A DNA stretch of 64,000 nucleotides from Acanthornis magna (taxonomy: Eukaryota; Chordata; Aves; Passeriformes; Acanthizidae). The DNA is taken from NCBI GenBank assembly GCA_036785705.1, contig JAWUZG010000029.1, positions 14,833,501 through 14,897,500 on the forward strand. The letters run 5' to 3'. Of the stretch, positions 1-14,097 are shown one piece after another. Position numbers and translations under genes: made by a program. Below the pieces are notes generated by a model, which did not search any database, was not told the origin of the DNA, and saw only the letters and a program-made list of their open reading frames with translations. The first letter of the stretch is position 1, and each line of letters opens with the position of its first letter.

Positions 1-2819
1 AGAACTCCCTGGTGAAGGCTATCTGGTCCTGTCAACAGTTCTTCACTTGGATAATCAAATGTCCTTTCACTGCAGCAACTAGGTATTGGTAGATCTCTCA
101 GTTCCTCCTGGACTCAACACAACCCTTCTGGTTGATGCATAGCCACACTTCCAACTTTTTGCTTATTATCTGACAGATTCTAGTATGAAATTTGAGTTCT
201 GCTAGCCCAGCTGCTGCCTAAGTCTCCTGAGTCCCAGGTATCTCCAGGCCAGAGATGCATCAGAATACATGAAAGTTTCTTATCTTACCAATATTAATTT
301 ATTCCCTTTGATGATAAAACAGGATACTCTCTCATTCCTTTACTATCAGAAAACCTCAGAAGAAAATATTTATCCAGTTTTCAATGCACAGTCCAAAAGA
401 AATTCTGTAAAATAATGTTGGTTTGAGTTTGATGTTTAAAATACTATTAGAATTTTTAATCAGACAACCTTATAGTAAACAAAACAGATGATTGCCAAAA
501 GTACAATGTTATATTTCAGCAGTATTTTTCACTTGAAGTCAATGTTAAGCATGAGAGAAGAAAAAAAAAGCCACAAATAAATAAAATTAAAATATGGATA
601 AAATGACTTAGTTTAATAAGGACTTTAGTTTTTGTCTTCTGCAAGCATCTAGTTTTGTTTTTTAAAATGCCCCACAACAGCTATAACTTCCTTTTAATCT
701 CATTCAAACTTGCATTTTAAAAAAGTGTCTTGAGTGTCTAATATTAATCTGTAAGGTGAAGTGAAAATTCAAGAGCTCAGTTTAGGGTTCAATTATTTTT
801 CTGCACTGGAAATGAGAGACTCATGTCTTTAAAACACAGCAAGGAACTAGATTTCTGTAATTTCTCTCAGGGCTGTGGGTGCTCATGATACAGTCACTGC
901 AGTAGCAGAGGTAAACAAATAGCCTCCACTAAAATGCAAATAATGAAATAGAATGCAAGAATTCCCTGTGCCATGTGGTGAGTGTTCATCAGTGCTGAAC
1001 ATCACAACTATTGTTTTGAACTGAAACTAGGAGAGAGACCGAAAGAGTGCCTGAAGGTTTCAAGTCAGCAAACCTGTCATGTCAGCAAACCTTGACAACT
1101 GGACTTAGTTTTAAAAACTAAGGTAATTTCAAATGGAAATTAACTGTCATTTAATCATAACTACATTACTACTATATTTCTTTTTGCTGTAGTTGGCCTT
1201 AATGTGTTAAATAAAGAGCCTTTAATGTAAGACATTCCTGGAAATGGCTTCAAGTCTGCTTACCAAATAACACTGAAACATTTAGATTTTATTGTAAATT
1301 TGTAGCAAATTATTTCAGAGAACGAACACATAGTTCAATTATCATAACATTTTTTGTAAAATTTCATATTTCACTTTCTACTTAACCTTTTAAATCTGCA
1401 TATTTTATGCAAGGTATGCATATTGTATTTTATACAGTATGTGTTCAAGTTTGCTTCCAGTGAGCAAAGCAAAAAGGCTTTGATGTTTATACTATTTCAG
1501 TGACACCAAAATTAGTGTGGCTTTTATTTTTCAGTCTCAGTATAGTTTCTAAATAAAATATTTGTGTTGATGTTGAATCATACATTAGCAGGTACTTGAA
1601 TGTAGAGGCGTCTTTCGTGGTTGGACATCTCAAATATTGACTAGCTTGCATTTTTTTCTATTATAACAGGTTATAAAAGCTTCTACCAAGTGAGAATACG
1701 TAAAAGATAAACCGAGTACGCCATTCCCAATGACTAATTCAAAACTGTAAGAAGCATGCAGGTTTAGTAGTTATCTTAAATGAACTTCACAAGCCTTTGA
1801 TTTTGGTAGGTAGCTTACTAATGCAGGTATCTGCTGGGTCAGTCTGAGAATGAAAATAATTTTCAGACTATTTGAAATAGCTTAGTAACACCGTGCCACT
1901 CAAAACGCCTACTAAACTTAAGACACACTGTGTTTTCTGTGACCTTGAAAGGTAGGCAATTCCTTTAAATGCATTTAGACAAAGTTCCAAAGGAGGATAA
2001 ATTGCAGGAAACATTACTCCTGGCAATTCTGACTGTGATAGCATGAGGAAACAGTGGAATGGAAAGAAAACTAAGAATTATCCAAAGGCATTGGGCTTAA
2101 CAAGAGGCTGGACAACATTGCTTCCACTGACTGGTTGTGCAACAGTCTGAGCCACCACCTTATCTTCTATAAACATGCTTCCCTGTCATTATTCTTGAAT
2201 ACAACAGGGAGATTTTCCTGAATACTATTTAATTGAATCTATAATGTTTTCCTCACAAGTTCTATTACTTTGAAAATTGAAAATCTGCAGGGGAATGTTC
2301 CTTGTTTTAGAAACAGAGGAGGAAATTGCTGTTGCAATGACCAAACCAAGCCACTCACTTAATGGAATTATTTTGTATTCAAGTAAACTAAATGCAAAAT
2401 CTAGAGATGTTACTCTGAGTATGCAGTTTTCAGTGAAGTCTTTAAATTATCTCACCAACAATGATTTGCACAGAAGGCAAAGCTTGAAGTCCTTTATTAG
2501 GCAAAGGTTTTACTGACTCCAAAGACCTAAGAAACAGTTTAATATCAACCACGCCTTTCTGGAAATACAGTGCAGTTTGATTTTGGAATGCTGTAAGGAG
2601 AGTGCAAACAGACCATTCAAGGATCACTATTTGCATTTCACTGTCATTACAATATTCATTCTGCAGCATCAGTGCAGAGAATAGCCACAAAAGATAAGCA
2701 GTGAAAAATGCAGGAACAGCATTTTATGTATTTGAGACCAAGTCTTCCACTGACTTTAGACCCATCATTCTGTAAAAATAAACTGGTAATCCCACAAGTG
2801 ATTTAACTTGAATTTAGCA
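1..2819. other. Intronic stretch, no gene seen
   Basis: AT-rich unique-looking sequence. The first 260 bases are somewhat richer in GC and could be old repeat sequence that I cannot name. A short direct repeat of GTCAGCAAACCT occurs twice near 1064-1092. Nothing else is supported. Confidence 0.6.
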
Positions 2820-2893
2820 CTGATGAGAGCAGGGAGGATTGGACCACATGACCTCAAACAGCCCCTTCCAACCAAATTATTCTATCATTTTAA
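2820..2893 (+). mobile_element. CR1 LINE fragment, 3' end
   Basis: About 75 bases match the 3' end of avian CR1 in sense orientation: GGATTGGACCACATGACCTC, then CCCCTTCCAACCAAATTATTCTAT. The element is strongly 5'-truncated, as is usual for CR1, and diverged from the consensus. It lies antisense to CNTNAP2. Confidence 0.8.
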
Positions 2894-5800
2894 ACATAAA
2901 TAGAACTTTATAATGCAAGTTTTGAATTTGCAATACCTGAGAATGCAGATTCCTATGATATGAGGTAGCATAGTGTGGTGGTGAAATGGGTCAATCACCA
3001 ATGACAAACAGCAAAGTAAAACATGGAATCCAACATTTGGCAAAAGAAGAAATAGTGAGTATTAGACTCTATTGAAAATTACCAAGAATTTCCAAAAAGA
3101 AACATTAGTATGTTATTATTTCTGTCTTCTTTGAGGAACCCAATTTACTGAAATGTTTCTCATTATAAAAGCCTACATATCCTGATTTATTATTTTTCAA
3201 TAATAAACGGTCAGCTTTTACCTTTGCTTTTTTTTTGGAAACATGCAGGTGTCAGTTGCTTGATTCTTTCACTGTCAGTTATCATGAATAGGCCCTTACT
3301 GCTTATTCAATCTCCAATTTGATTAGTTAACAACATATAGAAATGCCGTTTGGTGGAACTTCTGGGAGTGAGGCCTCAGAACACATTCCTTCTCATAAAA
3401 TTGTTAGGTCCAAACTTCAGATTATTTTGTGACAGCAGTGATGACAGAAGGACAGGAAAATTTTACCCCCTCCCTTTCTTTGCTGAAGAAATATACCCTT
3501 GAAAGCCAAACTTCAAAATTAATAATGACATTCTGGCTGCATCAAGAATAATTTTGAAAAACTGGAAAAAATACTTCAACCACTTATCACCTTATTTTAA
3601 TCTCTGACCACATTCATCTATATATGCATAGAAATTTATATATATTCTCTTTATATATTTTTTATTCATGGTTATTAAATTCTTAATCACATCCATACAC
3701 ACGAAGACTGAGTTTCTTGCTAGTGGAACAATTTTATATATTAGATATGAAGTAAACTCCAGTTTTCTGTATTTGAAATTAAACTTCTTTGGTTGAAAAA
3801 TACAAAATAACACTCATTGCTACTGTTTGCATTATTGTATTAAAAGAACTTTGAAAACAATATCCTATTACCAAAGTAGGATGTTAATTTAGTCTTAATT
3901 CCTTGGGGGGATACTTCTTCCCCTAGAGAGAGATCAAAATCCTACTTCAATATGGTCTTTCTGCTTCCTTTTTTTCCCCCCACGTGTTAAACATGAGCTG
4001 AAGTGACCAAACCTCGGGTTTCAATCTCAAAGAATCACACACATTTCGATTATGTTCTCACACAGAAATTCTTTCTGCCCATTTAGAATAGTTATGTTTG
4101 CAGGCCAAGGTACCTAACTTAAATCATTATTCTCCCAATTAGTTGGATGTACAATGCATTCTGTGTATTTTCCATTGTTTCCAGCTGTTGCAAATTGGGG
4201 GGAATTTGTAATATTGGCAAAAGATTGATTGACTTCTTTGGAAACTGTTGTCATTTGATCAAACTAAAGCAAATATAGAATTAGATACCAATAACCATCA
4301 GGACAAAGTGACAAAATCTTCAGAATCCCACTATTTTTTAATCCACTGTGATGGTTTTATCAGGAAATATTTTCCTGTTGTAAGTGCTTTAGCCAGCTAA
4401 ATGATACCAACCATTAGCAGACAATTTAAAACTCTTACAATTTTTTACTATGTTGTTTGGTCTTGGCGCTGCAATTTATCAGAAGGCTAACAACAAACAA
4501 AGAAACAATCTGTTCTGTTTGCAGGCACTCTAGCTAGTACTGTGTTAATGTCTGCAGCAAATATCAAAACCACAAGGTCTTCTCTGTGGTTTGGATTTCA
4601 TTATGAACTCAGTCCATGCCCAGTGCAAGATCCGCTAGAAGTCTAAAACCTTTAAAGTAAGCCCAAGATCAATATTTTGCTAACAGAAATAAATTTAATG
4701 GTTTTACTTCAAAATCATATAAACACTCTGGTGTTGGTTAGTAGCAGACAGAAGACCATCTTCAGAACTCTGAGAAATCATGCACGAAGCCCTTTCCTGG
4801 GTTAGATTTTAACCTGATTCAAATTAGTTTAATGAATCCAGAAAAGCTTTGGGATTGTCAAACATTTATTCAAATGTTCAGACTGTTACCATCAATAATT
4901 TTAATGATAATGATCATTTAAAAAAATATAATTAATGGCCTTTAAGTTGGCAGACAGATGAATCATGAAATATTTAGGCTGTTTATCTCTCATAATGGTT
5001 TTTATCTGGATGGAAAATATCTGAACCATCTTTAAAATTTTGCAAAAGCAAGCTGATTTAGTAGCCCAGCATAGTGAGCTGATTGGTCTTAAGCCCTGTT
5101 AAAAAGGGACATTTGCAAATAAAACCCTTGAGCACTTTTCTTAAATTTCCTTTCATATAAAAGCTAAATAATCTGAATTTATGTTAAGAACAGTATGATT
5201 GAAAAATCTTCACCTGATACAATTTGACCTACAAATTTTAATTTCTAATTAGTTAAAGATGATCTAAGGGACATGGTTAGACAGAGGTTGGCTACCATTC
5301 CAGAATCGGTCTGACCACAGAACTCTTCTTACTTTTAGTATTTCATACATGAAATTGTTGGCAGATCACAAGTTTACTTTTAAGTAAAAGTCAGAAAAAC
5401 TTACTGGAGCCTTCAGAACTACTTTAAATTACCTAGGAAAGGAAGATTTCAGATTACCTCCAGATGTAGATTTTGCTCGACACTGTATCAGAAAAATGCT
5501 GAACTGGAATTACTGAAACGTATGCACATAAATATATTATCCTAATTGAACTCTTGGTTTTATAATATTTTCTTTTGTATTATTATTTTTACACATTAAC
5601 TGAAACCCAACTGACTCCTTAGGGATTGGAGACCATCATTCAGTCAGTTATACAATCCTTTTATGGATTTTCTCCAGAAAAAATAAATATTATCTTTTAT
5701 TTTTACTTTTCCACACAACAGGATCTCCAATTGCATTTCTGCACACTATTAGAATGCTAAAAAACTGTTTTGAAGACAGTTTAATTTATTTCTATTTCCT

Positions 5801-6450
5801 CTTACCTTGCTATTAGCATAAAGGAAAACAAAAAAAATTAATTAAGATACACTGACCATTGAATTTAAGCAGAAACAAGAGTAGAAGAAGTCAGTAATTC
5901 ACACAGAATGAGTCACTTCTTAAAATATATTTAATTTGTGAGACATATCTTTTTATCAACTTATATATCAGGTTTCCTTATTCCTTAAATGTCAGTGTGT
6001 ACTTCTCCACTTAGATTTACTGTTATTGTGTAAGTAGTCCCTGAATTTTACCATATTCAGAATTTGGTTACTCAATGAACTACAGAAAAGCACAGTTGCT
6101 GTGATGACATCTTTTCCAACTAAGGCCTTTGGAGAGATGCCAGTTTTAACAAATGTATTCCAAAACATTTACAGGTTTAGGGATGCTGACTTACATTTCA
6201 ATACAAAATGACCTAGTTTGTCCTTGAACTCTAAACACCATAACAGTCACTTACAGGAATGTGCTGCAAGGCTAATAAACAAGTGAAAGACCAGGCTACT
6301 GTGCATTTAAAACAAACTATGAAGTTCCAACAAACCTTACTGCTGCATGAGAGCTAACCAAGAAATGCAGGAATGTTAATTTTCTCTGAACCCAAAATAA
6401 ATGCAAGTGATCCTGACATATTTTATATAAAGTGCTTTTTACCTGTCAGA

Positions 6451-6495
6451 CTTGTTCTTCACCTAGAATTTAAGTCTTGTTCTTCACCTAGAATT
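6451..6495. repeat. Two-copy tandem duplication, 25-base unit
   Basis: The 20-base sequence CTTGTTCTTCACCTAGAATT occurs at 6451-6470 and again, identical, at 6476-6495, separated by TAAGT. The perfect identity suggests a recent slippage duplication. Confidence 0.9.
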
Positions 6496-6926
6496 CCAGA
6501 ATTCACATAAAAGGACAGAATAAACACCATTTCTGGTAAGCAAAGAGGGAGTTTTAAGGAAAAAGAAGAGAGAAATAAAAAGAAAGGAAGTGGATGTCTT
6601 TGCCAAGAAAAGCAGAAAAGAATAGAGCCCTCTTAGCTCTGGGTATCTTAAAGGTTACACAGATTTTTAAAATGCCTCTGGCAGGGCATTTATCCAGAAA
6701 TGTAAAAAATATTGCAACACAAATGACTAGGCTGCTTTTAGGCATTCATTTTCAAACAGCTTTCTGAATCAGAGAGGGGGAAAAAAATCATTGCCAAGAA
6801 ACCCAGATCCCACACACAGAGATTTAACTAATGAGTCCTTATATCTCACACATGGTATCACAGCTGGGGTAACAGCACACAGCTGACTAAACTTTGCAGT
6901 AGAAAGTGATTTAAACAGGCGATTGG

Positions 6927-6947
6927 AAAAAAAAAAAAAAAAAAAAA
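6927..6947. repeat. Poly(A) tract, A21
   Basis: An uninterrupted run of 21 A. No AATAAA signal or retroposed body was recognised before it, so it is treated as a simple homopolymer and not as a retrocopy tail. Confidence 0.9.
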
Positions 6948-9900
6948 GGTTTTGCACTTATCCTTGATGTTATGAGCCTTCATATGTCAGTGGGCAGTAT
7001 GACAGGATAGGTTAGCAAATGAACAAATCTTAACAGTCAGAAGACTGGCCAGAGCAACACAGAGTAACCAGCAATTCACATGGAAACAAGAAACATAGAT
7101 GTCTAGGACCACAATGCACTTAGTTATATATTTACTTGCTTTTGTCGCCCTTGATTGAGGGGTTTATTTTATTTCAAAACCATTTACTAAGTGGTTTGTT
7201 GCCATATCACATTCAAAAAAACCCCAAACTAATAGCTAGCTACTCCTAAGTACTTGTGTGGTAACATCTAAACATTTATTGTAGAGAATTTAGCCATACT
7301 TTTCTCTGTTATAAATGAATTGTTTGAAGTACATGTTAGTGTATTTATTTCTTTATGTTTGGGAAAAGAAAAAAAACAAAGTCTTAATTTCCTCCGTCAA
7401 GAATGCTATCTGTGGAGAGAAATCTATTTTCCAGACTTTGGGAATGCATGTCAGGTCTCCAAGAGGCTTTAATAGAGCTAATTTGCTCAGGTCGTTATTT
7501 TGTATTCCTGTGGATAATGGTCTGCACAGAGTGATCTAAGGAACTACATCTACTGTGACCCAATTATTTTGCAGATAACTGCAAATACTTACATATCCAG
7601 AAGCAATTGAGTTTCTATGAGGAAACTACCTCACATGTCTAAATGATATTTTTGTACCCCATTTTTATATGCAAAATATAAAGGAGAAAATGTGATTTTT
7701 CCAAAATAAAATGTAAGACATAGTTTGCAATATGAGGAAAACAATTATTAAATATGCCATATAATTATTTGCTCATTCTTTGTTACCAAGCTTTCTTCCA
7801 TTAAGAAGTATACATCTGCATATGTTTTCTACTCACTCAGACTTATTATAAATCTGGGAATCCAAAGATTTGATTTTGCCTTCAAAATATGCATTGAGAA
7901 ACAGTTTTAAGAGCAGAGAAATACACACATCAAAGTGTTTCTGTTCAGCCTGCATCCACTGGCTTTCCTATGCAGCAAACCTGGGAAGCTGACATGAGAA
8001 TATGTATAGGGTTTGCATACTTATGATACTATGAGCAGAGGGAGACATCAGTCAGAGCACAACAGTACTAAGAGAGGGTTTTTTACAGGTGAATATTTTG
8101 CATCTGGTATCCAAAGCCAATAGCTCTCTCCAGGAGTGTGACAGGTGCAGGACTTTAAAAATGTGGACACTGTGAAGAATTAGATTGACATTTGCTGTGC
8201 GTTAGAGGGTTCCAAAAGAATGGTTGTAGCTGTCCTTCTAGTGCTAAGCTTGTCTGAATCCAAGGCAGGTACATCAGTAAACAGGTCTGACAGACATCCT
8301 TCCCCAGAAATCCTCCAAGGACATTTTACAGTGCTTGTTTGTGTGAGAAACCATCTAAACTAGGGTGAGGAGGTTCAAAGAGATGGCCTTCCTCTGGAGT
8401 CACCAAAGCAGATTTGGAGGTACAAAGCTAATTTCCACTGCAATTACTGCTATAAATACATCAGTACCTGCAACAGTAGCAGCCAAACTACAGCAACAAA
8501 AAAGTCAGGTGCTTTCAGCAGTAAGCCCCCACATCTGCCTTTTATATAAATAAGCAAATGCTTAGACCATGCCAGGCTAGTTCCCCAGCCCAACTACTCG
8601 CTGGGTAGCTCATCTGCTGCTATGCTAAAACTGAAGAGGCAACTTCCCATGGCACAAAAGCTGGACAAATACGTGTATCAAACCAATCAACCCATGTAGC
8701 TGGTGGCTAATGCCTTGCCGGACAGTGGGAAAACAGGCTTCTTACTTTTTTTTATGATTCCCCTGTAGTATCTTTTTCCTAAAGTAAGGGATGTCAAGCT
8801 GAAGGTGAGATGGATGAAAAGAAAACAGCTTGTGTTTCTTCAGACAATGCCATGGAGATCACGGTACAGGATGATGCATGGGTCGAAAAAACTGACTAGA
8901 TAAATGTCAGTTATACTTAACTCTCAAAGTCTTGCCAGTAATCCTCAAATCCTGATGAAGTATGAAGACCACTCACCTAGAAGAAGTATGGAGGCTGATA
9001 ATCAAGAAGATACTAGTAAAGACACTGCAGAAATTCTGGAGTGTTCATATTCTGTCCAATCTAATTATTTTATTCCTGGAGGCCATACCCTTCACAGATG
9101 AACAGAAAAGCTCAAGTAGCTGACAAACTCCAGAGCAGCACAGAGCCATAGTGCCACAACACTCTGAACATCCAAGGCCAGATGGGAAAACAGAACTGAG
9201 ACTCCACAGGGTTACACTTTGATGATGCAGGAAAGCAAAGACTGGGATACCTGGATAATGTTTACATATTGCTAGCTTTATTTGGTTTTGCCTGGAAAAA
9301 GAGCCCTGGAGGAGTACCAAGATTACAGTCCCTGTCTTCATATAGCATGCCTTTCACAACAGCTGTTCCCTCAGAATGGTGCATTCTCTCTCCACCTTCT
9401 TTATTTCCACAAGTATACAAAACTCAGAGCATTTGACATGCTGCTTATTTAGACAAAAATATATTTTTAGCACTTGTAGTCATTTGGCCTCATCTCCTAT
9501 TTATTTGGGACTTTCTCACCGGGTAAATGCCACGTGCCAGATGGTGTGATCAGGACCTTTCTCTTTCATTCATGTGTTTTAAGTCTATCATATGCAATTC
9601 AGGTCATGAAATACTTGGAATCCTTAAATCTGTTGACAATAGTGGCAATATTAGCTGTTCCCAAAAAGCGCACACCATGGGGAGATGTTAATTTTTCTTT
9701 CGTCAGACTTTTTTCTCAGTCATATGAAACACTAATCAGAAACCAGAAATGAACCATGACAGAGCTCATATATCAGATTTTCTCCTTAAAAGAAGGAAAT
9801 AATTGTCCACTGAAATCCTACAGAAGAGGACTGTAAGAAATTTAAAATCTTATCAAACTTAACTAAAGTTAAAACACTCTGAAAATATGCACTTTTGCTC

Positions 9901-10827
9901 TGCTAATATTTCAGAGTGAAGACTGAAGACAGCTAGCACATACAGTGGTTTAGACTAATAGATTGCCTCTGAGAAGGACATACTAGATCATTCCTGATTG
10001 TGAGCACACCACTTTGGCATCGTTTCCAGTAAGCTCACAGAGCAGAACTATTTGGCTTTTGTCCATTGAAAATCTTACGTAGGCAAGAAATGGCATTCTG
10101 GTCTTCCCATCCCAAACCCCTTTCTTTGGCAGTGCTTAACTGTGCAATGACACATCTCCATAAACCTCTCTTGACCTTCAGAAAGTTGCTGACTACAGAA
10201 TTCCTGAGTCAGAAGCGCTGTCTATTTTTTTAACAGCTCTCAGTGGGAATAAAAGGAAAAAAAAAATACAATCGCTTTTTTGGTCACATTTTATCATCCG
10301 CAGCATCTCATGGCATGGAGTGCCATAGCTTGACTACAGAACATGTGAATGATCACCTCCTTTTCTGAGTTTTGAGGAAAAACCCACTAATCTCATGTGA
10401 TGTCTCCTACTTTTTGTACTAAAAAAAAATACAACCAATTCCTTTTCACCCTGACATTTCTGATTTTAAAGAGATCTATTGCATCAGTCACATTTTCCAG
10501 CTTTAGTCCATTTTTGTTTCTCCTTGTGCAGAAAGCGTCCCATGACTCTGATCACGTCACCTTCTGTCTTGAAGATACAGGTATTCTACAGATACACATA
10601 ATGCTGTTCTCTAATTTGTTGCGTATGCTTTTCATAATAATAATGTCAAATACTTTTTTAACCACTGCAGAATTCTGATTTGACATTTTCTACTGTAACA
10701 TCAAGAACTAAATCCTAAGTGGCAAATCAGCTTAGAGCCCATGAATTTATTTGTAAATCTATTTTCAAATTGCTTTTTTTGTGCATCATTCAACTTTCAT
10801 CTGCATTGGATTTTATTTATGTTTCAT

Positions 10828-11205
10828 CACAAAATGATTTGGATTGGAAGGCACCCTAAAGACAATGTAGTTCCAACCTGATGACAAGGGCAGAGACATC
10901 TTCCACTAGACCAGGTTGCTTAAAGTTCCATCCAGCTTGGTCTTGAACACTTTCAAGGATGGGGTATCCCCAACGTCTCTGGGTAACCTTTTCCAGTGTC
11001 TCAACACACTTCTCACAGTAAAGAATTTCTGCCTAATATCTAATCTAAATTTTACCCTTCAGCTTAAATCCATTTCCGCTAGTGTTATCTCTATATGTCC
11101 TAGGAAAAAGTTCCTCTCCAGCTTTCTTGTAGGCTCCCTTTAGGTACTGGAAGGTTGCTATAAGGTCTCCCCAGAGCCTTCTCTTCTCTAAGCTGAACCG
11201 CAACC
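10828..11205 (-). mobile_element. CR1 LINE fragment, 3' portion
   Basis: Antisense CR1. It begins with a diverged copy of the terminal motif (AAAATGATTTGGATTGGAAGG) and continues through CTTCCACTAGACCAGGTTGC, CTTGAACACTTTCAAGGATGG, AGAATTTCTGCCTAATATCTAATC and AAGGTCTCCCCAGAGCC. These follow the CR1 3' region in order. Divergence indicates an old insertion. It lies in the same orientation as CNTNAP2. Confidence 0.92.
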
Positions 11206-14078
11206 TTTTATTATTTCATAAATCTTTTAAGATCTTTCTGAAACTCTTCATTGTTAGTTTTTGAATGACTTCACTATGTGGCATGCAATAGGACTGAAAG
11301 CAAAATTCATGGTCTTGTTGTTCACTCAATTTATCAGTTTGTTTTTTTTTAGCAAACATAAAAGCTCTCAGTACAGAATTCTGTTGAGACCACACTAGCA
11401 ATCTCCTTCCACCATAGCAACAACCACATATTCCTATCGTGTCTCTCCTGCTAAGGTGGGCAGTACCCTGTTAAATAGTAAATACTATTCCTATTAGTGG
11501 TAACAAAAAATTAGTGTTTGTTAACAGCAAATTCATAGAGGAATAAAAATAGCCTACAGATCATTTGGAGAACTCAGACTAACACTTGCACATACTATTA
11601 AAAATCACCTTGTCCCCAGAAAATTGAAAAATAAAGTATAACCAACATGACTGGGAAAGCCAGAAGCACCAAAACAAACTGCCATGGTGAAGATTTTACC
11701 GCATGGCCAGCAAATGAAAAACATCTGTTCATTCAGTTTGTAAAGCCTTCAGCTAGGGCACCTAATTTTCTATGTATCATCCTTCCAGTGTCTGCAGAGT
11801 TGAGAATATTTTGGTGTTCTTGGGTATAATTAGGTATCTTGAATGAGTAAGAAATGGTGCTGGCATTCTATTCCTGCATCTTGTCATGTATCTTTTACAA
11901 TTCTTACACTGAATGAAGGGGCAGGGGAGAGTGGGAGAATAGTGAACAGACGGGCTTTTTTTCCTGTTTGTTTAGCCTGCCGCTTGGGATCAGCAGAGAT
12001 GAAGACTGCCAGCTGTGGATTTTTCTTTTGCTGCTCTATTCAGAGCTAAATTGGTATTTTTGCCTAGAAAATTTCCACAGGAAGCATATGCTGTGCTAAA
12101 TGTTTTGAGCATTTTGATCCCTAGATATATATATTGTCACTCCCAGGTAGGAGCGATATCATTTAGCACCTTGTGATGTTAGAGAAGATGATACAGATGG
12201 CAATAAAGGTGATAGACTAAAATGAAACTAAGACAGTGCAATTCACCAAACTTTATTCAGGACTGCATCTGGTGTCACAAAAAGCTTGTAAATGCATTAA
12301 CAAAAAGATTTGCCTCTTCAGAGTTTTGCTAAGTGCAATTTCCACTTGGTTTCTTCTTGTTTTCAATTTCTAAAAATGCTATTGTTCCAATTCTGACACC
12401 AAAAACATCATCATGTAAGTTGAGTTAACACCCTTTCTTACTGGCATTGCATTTTAGGCCTATCCAGGTTTGTAAGGGGCAAGATAATCATACAAAAAAT
12501 TCAATGGGTTAATTTACCCTGGACCATAGGTATATCTTTATTTAAGTTCCTGTTCACATATGTCCACATACAAGACTTCTCTAAAGAAGAGTGTCTGTCT
12601 CGGAGTGAAGTTCATAGGTTTTGTTGAGTTTCATCTCATCCTACCCAGCAAAATCATGAAAAAACTAAATAATAACCATCCCTCTCCAGTGAAAAAGATT
12701 TGTGTTACGGAGATCCAGAATCCTTGAAATTAAACAGACCTAGTGTTGTTCCTTTAATGAAAGGCTTTAGGGAAAACAAGCTAGGTAAACGTGGTTTGGG
12801 GTTTAGTGCAAATTCTTCACATGGCTGAATATGCCAAAGATGCTTTGGAGTTTAACCCTCTAAAAGCATAATTTACTAAGAGACAATCAAAGTAAAAAAG
12901 CAACCAAATCAGAGCTGTTAGTATTATTTCGCCATCTGCTCTGGTGTCTCAGAGTACTTGCTCTTGGAATCACTAGATTTTTAAGCATGACTTTCTTCAG
13001 CCATTGAATGAGTAAGGAATATCAGTAACTTGATACCATTGCAAAATATGTAACTTTAGCCACTGTATTTTTAGCAGTGGTGGTATACTTTTTCTTATTA
13101 AAAATCGATGTAACATTATCATGTCTGTGAGATGCCTGCTTAGAGGCCAATCGGAATGGTTCTTCTACCAACAGTACTCAAAAAACTGAGCAAAACAGTC
13201 AATGTCCTGTTAAGTATTGTAGTAAAAATGTCAAAATACATTCACAAACAAAGGTGGAAAGTTGTCATGACTACTGAAAACCCACTATGTAGATTATAAG
13301 AAAGTAAAAAGCTCACTCAACAGAGAAGAATCTGTAAATGTATTTCCTTTATACAAATACAGAGTAATGAAAGTTAACTTTATGCATTCACAAGTAACTA
13401 TAGCTAATTTCTTAATCTAACTCTCAAATAAAACTAATACAGACTGACCATTTTTCATGTCACCTTCCAGATGCTATTACAGTTTATTCCTGATACATTG
13501 TAATTATCTTCAGTGAAAATAAACTTTCATTTGGGACCTTGTCTTTAGTAGTCTGGGCCAGACTGCCGACATTGTTAAGAACTTTTCTTTAAATTTGTAC
13601 ATGAAAGAATGTCAAGATAAATCAACAGGATTTCTGTTCATTTCAGAGATGATACAAACCCAGTTTCAATATATACAAAGATATTGTCGACAAGTTGCCT
13701 TCCACTAAAGGCTGAAAACTGCTAATGGAGATCTAAAATATACAAGAGAAACAGCTCTTGAGGAAAAGCTTTTTAAAACATGGCAACAGGATCTGTAGGG
13801 CAGATGTACATGGAGGGCAATATATGTTCCTGAAATCCAATTGTAAATGCATTTGACTGGTCTAAATTGACAGGACAGCCATAGCCTAAGATCCATCTGA
13901 TCCAGAAAAGCCAGGAGGAAATGAAACCAAAGAGCTATTTCAATTATGAGATCAGAGTAACATAACCTAAGAGCTTTCTGCTTTTTTTACACTTCCTTCA
14001 TCACTCCCAAAGTTTTTGCCAAATTCCCCTTGTTGTTTAACTGCTTAATACAATTTAAAGCATATCAAAAGTATCACT

Positions 14079-14097
14079 AAAAAAAAAAAAAAAAAAA
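14079..14097. repeat. Poly(A) tract, A19
   Basis: An uninterrupted run of 19 A, with no retroposon body recognised beside it. Confidence 0.9.

Larger units (their letters stand above)
2894..10827. other. Intronic stretch, no gene seen
   Basis: AT-rich intron with an A21 tract at 6927-6947 and a 25-base-unit tandem duplication at 6451-6495. Open frames here are short (under 100 codons) and show no domain or composition typical of protein. No interspersed repeat was recognised. Confidence 0.6.

Noticed and set aside
1..260. Possible LTR fragment at the window start
   Set aside because: The sequence is slightly richer in GC but contains no motif that I can match to a known element.
1..2000. 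GTAAACA forkhead-type motifs (for example 911-917, followed by ATGCAAAT at 934-941) as FOXP2 control sites of CNTNAP2
   Set aside because: Similar GTAAACA sites recur elsewhere in the window (near 475, 8277, 17155, 19201 and 40239), about as often as expected by chance in AT-rich DNA, so they carry no weight alone.
5250..5310. Possible old CR1 3' fragment (GATCTAAGGGACATGGTTAG and following)
   Set aside because: Only a short loose resemblance; the diagnostic terminal motif is missing.
6927..6947. Poly(A) tail of a processed pseudogene
   Set aside because: No coding-like body, AATAAA signal or flanking target-site duplication was found upstream. The same applies to the A tracts at 14079 and 48720.
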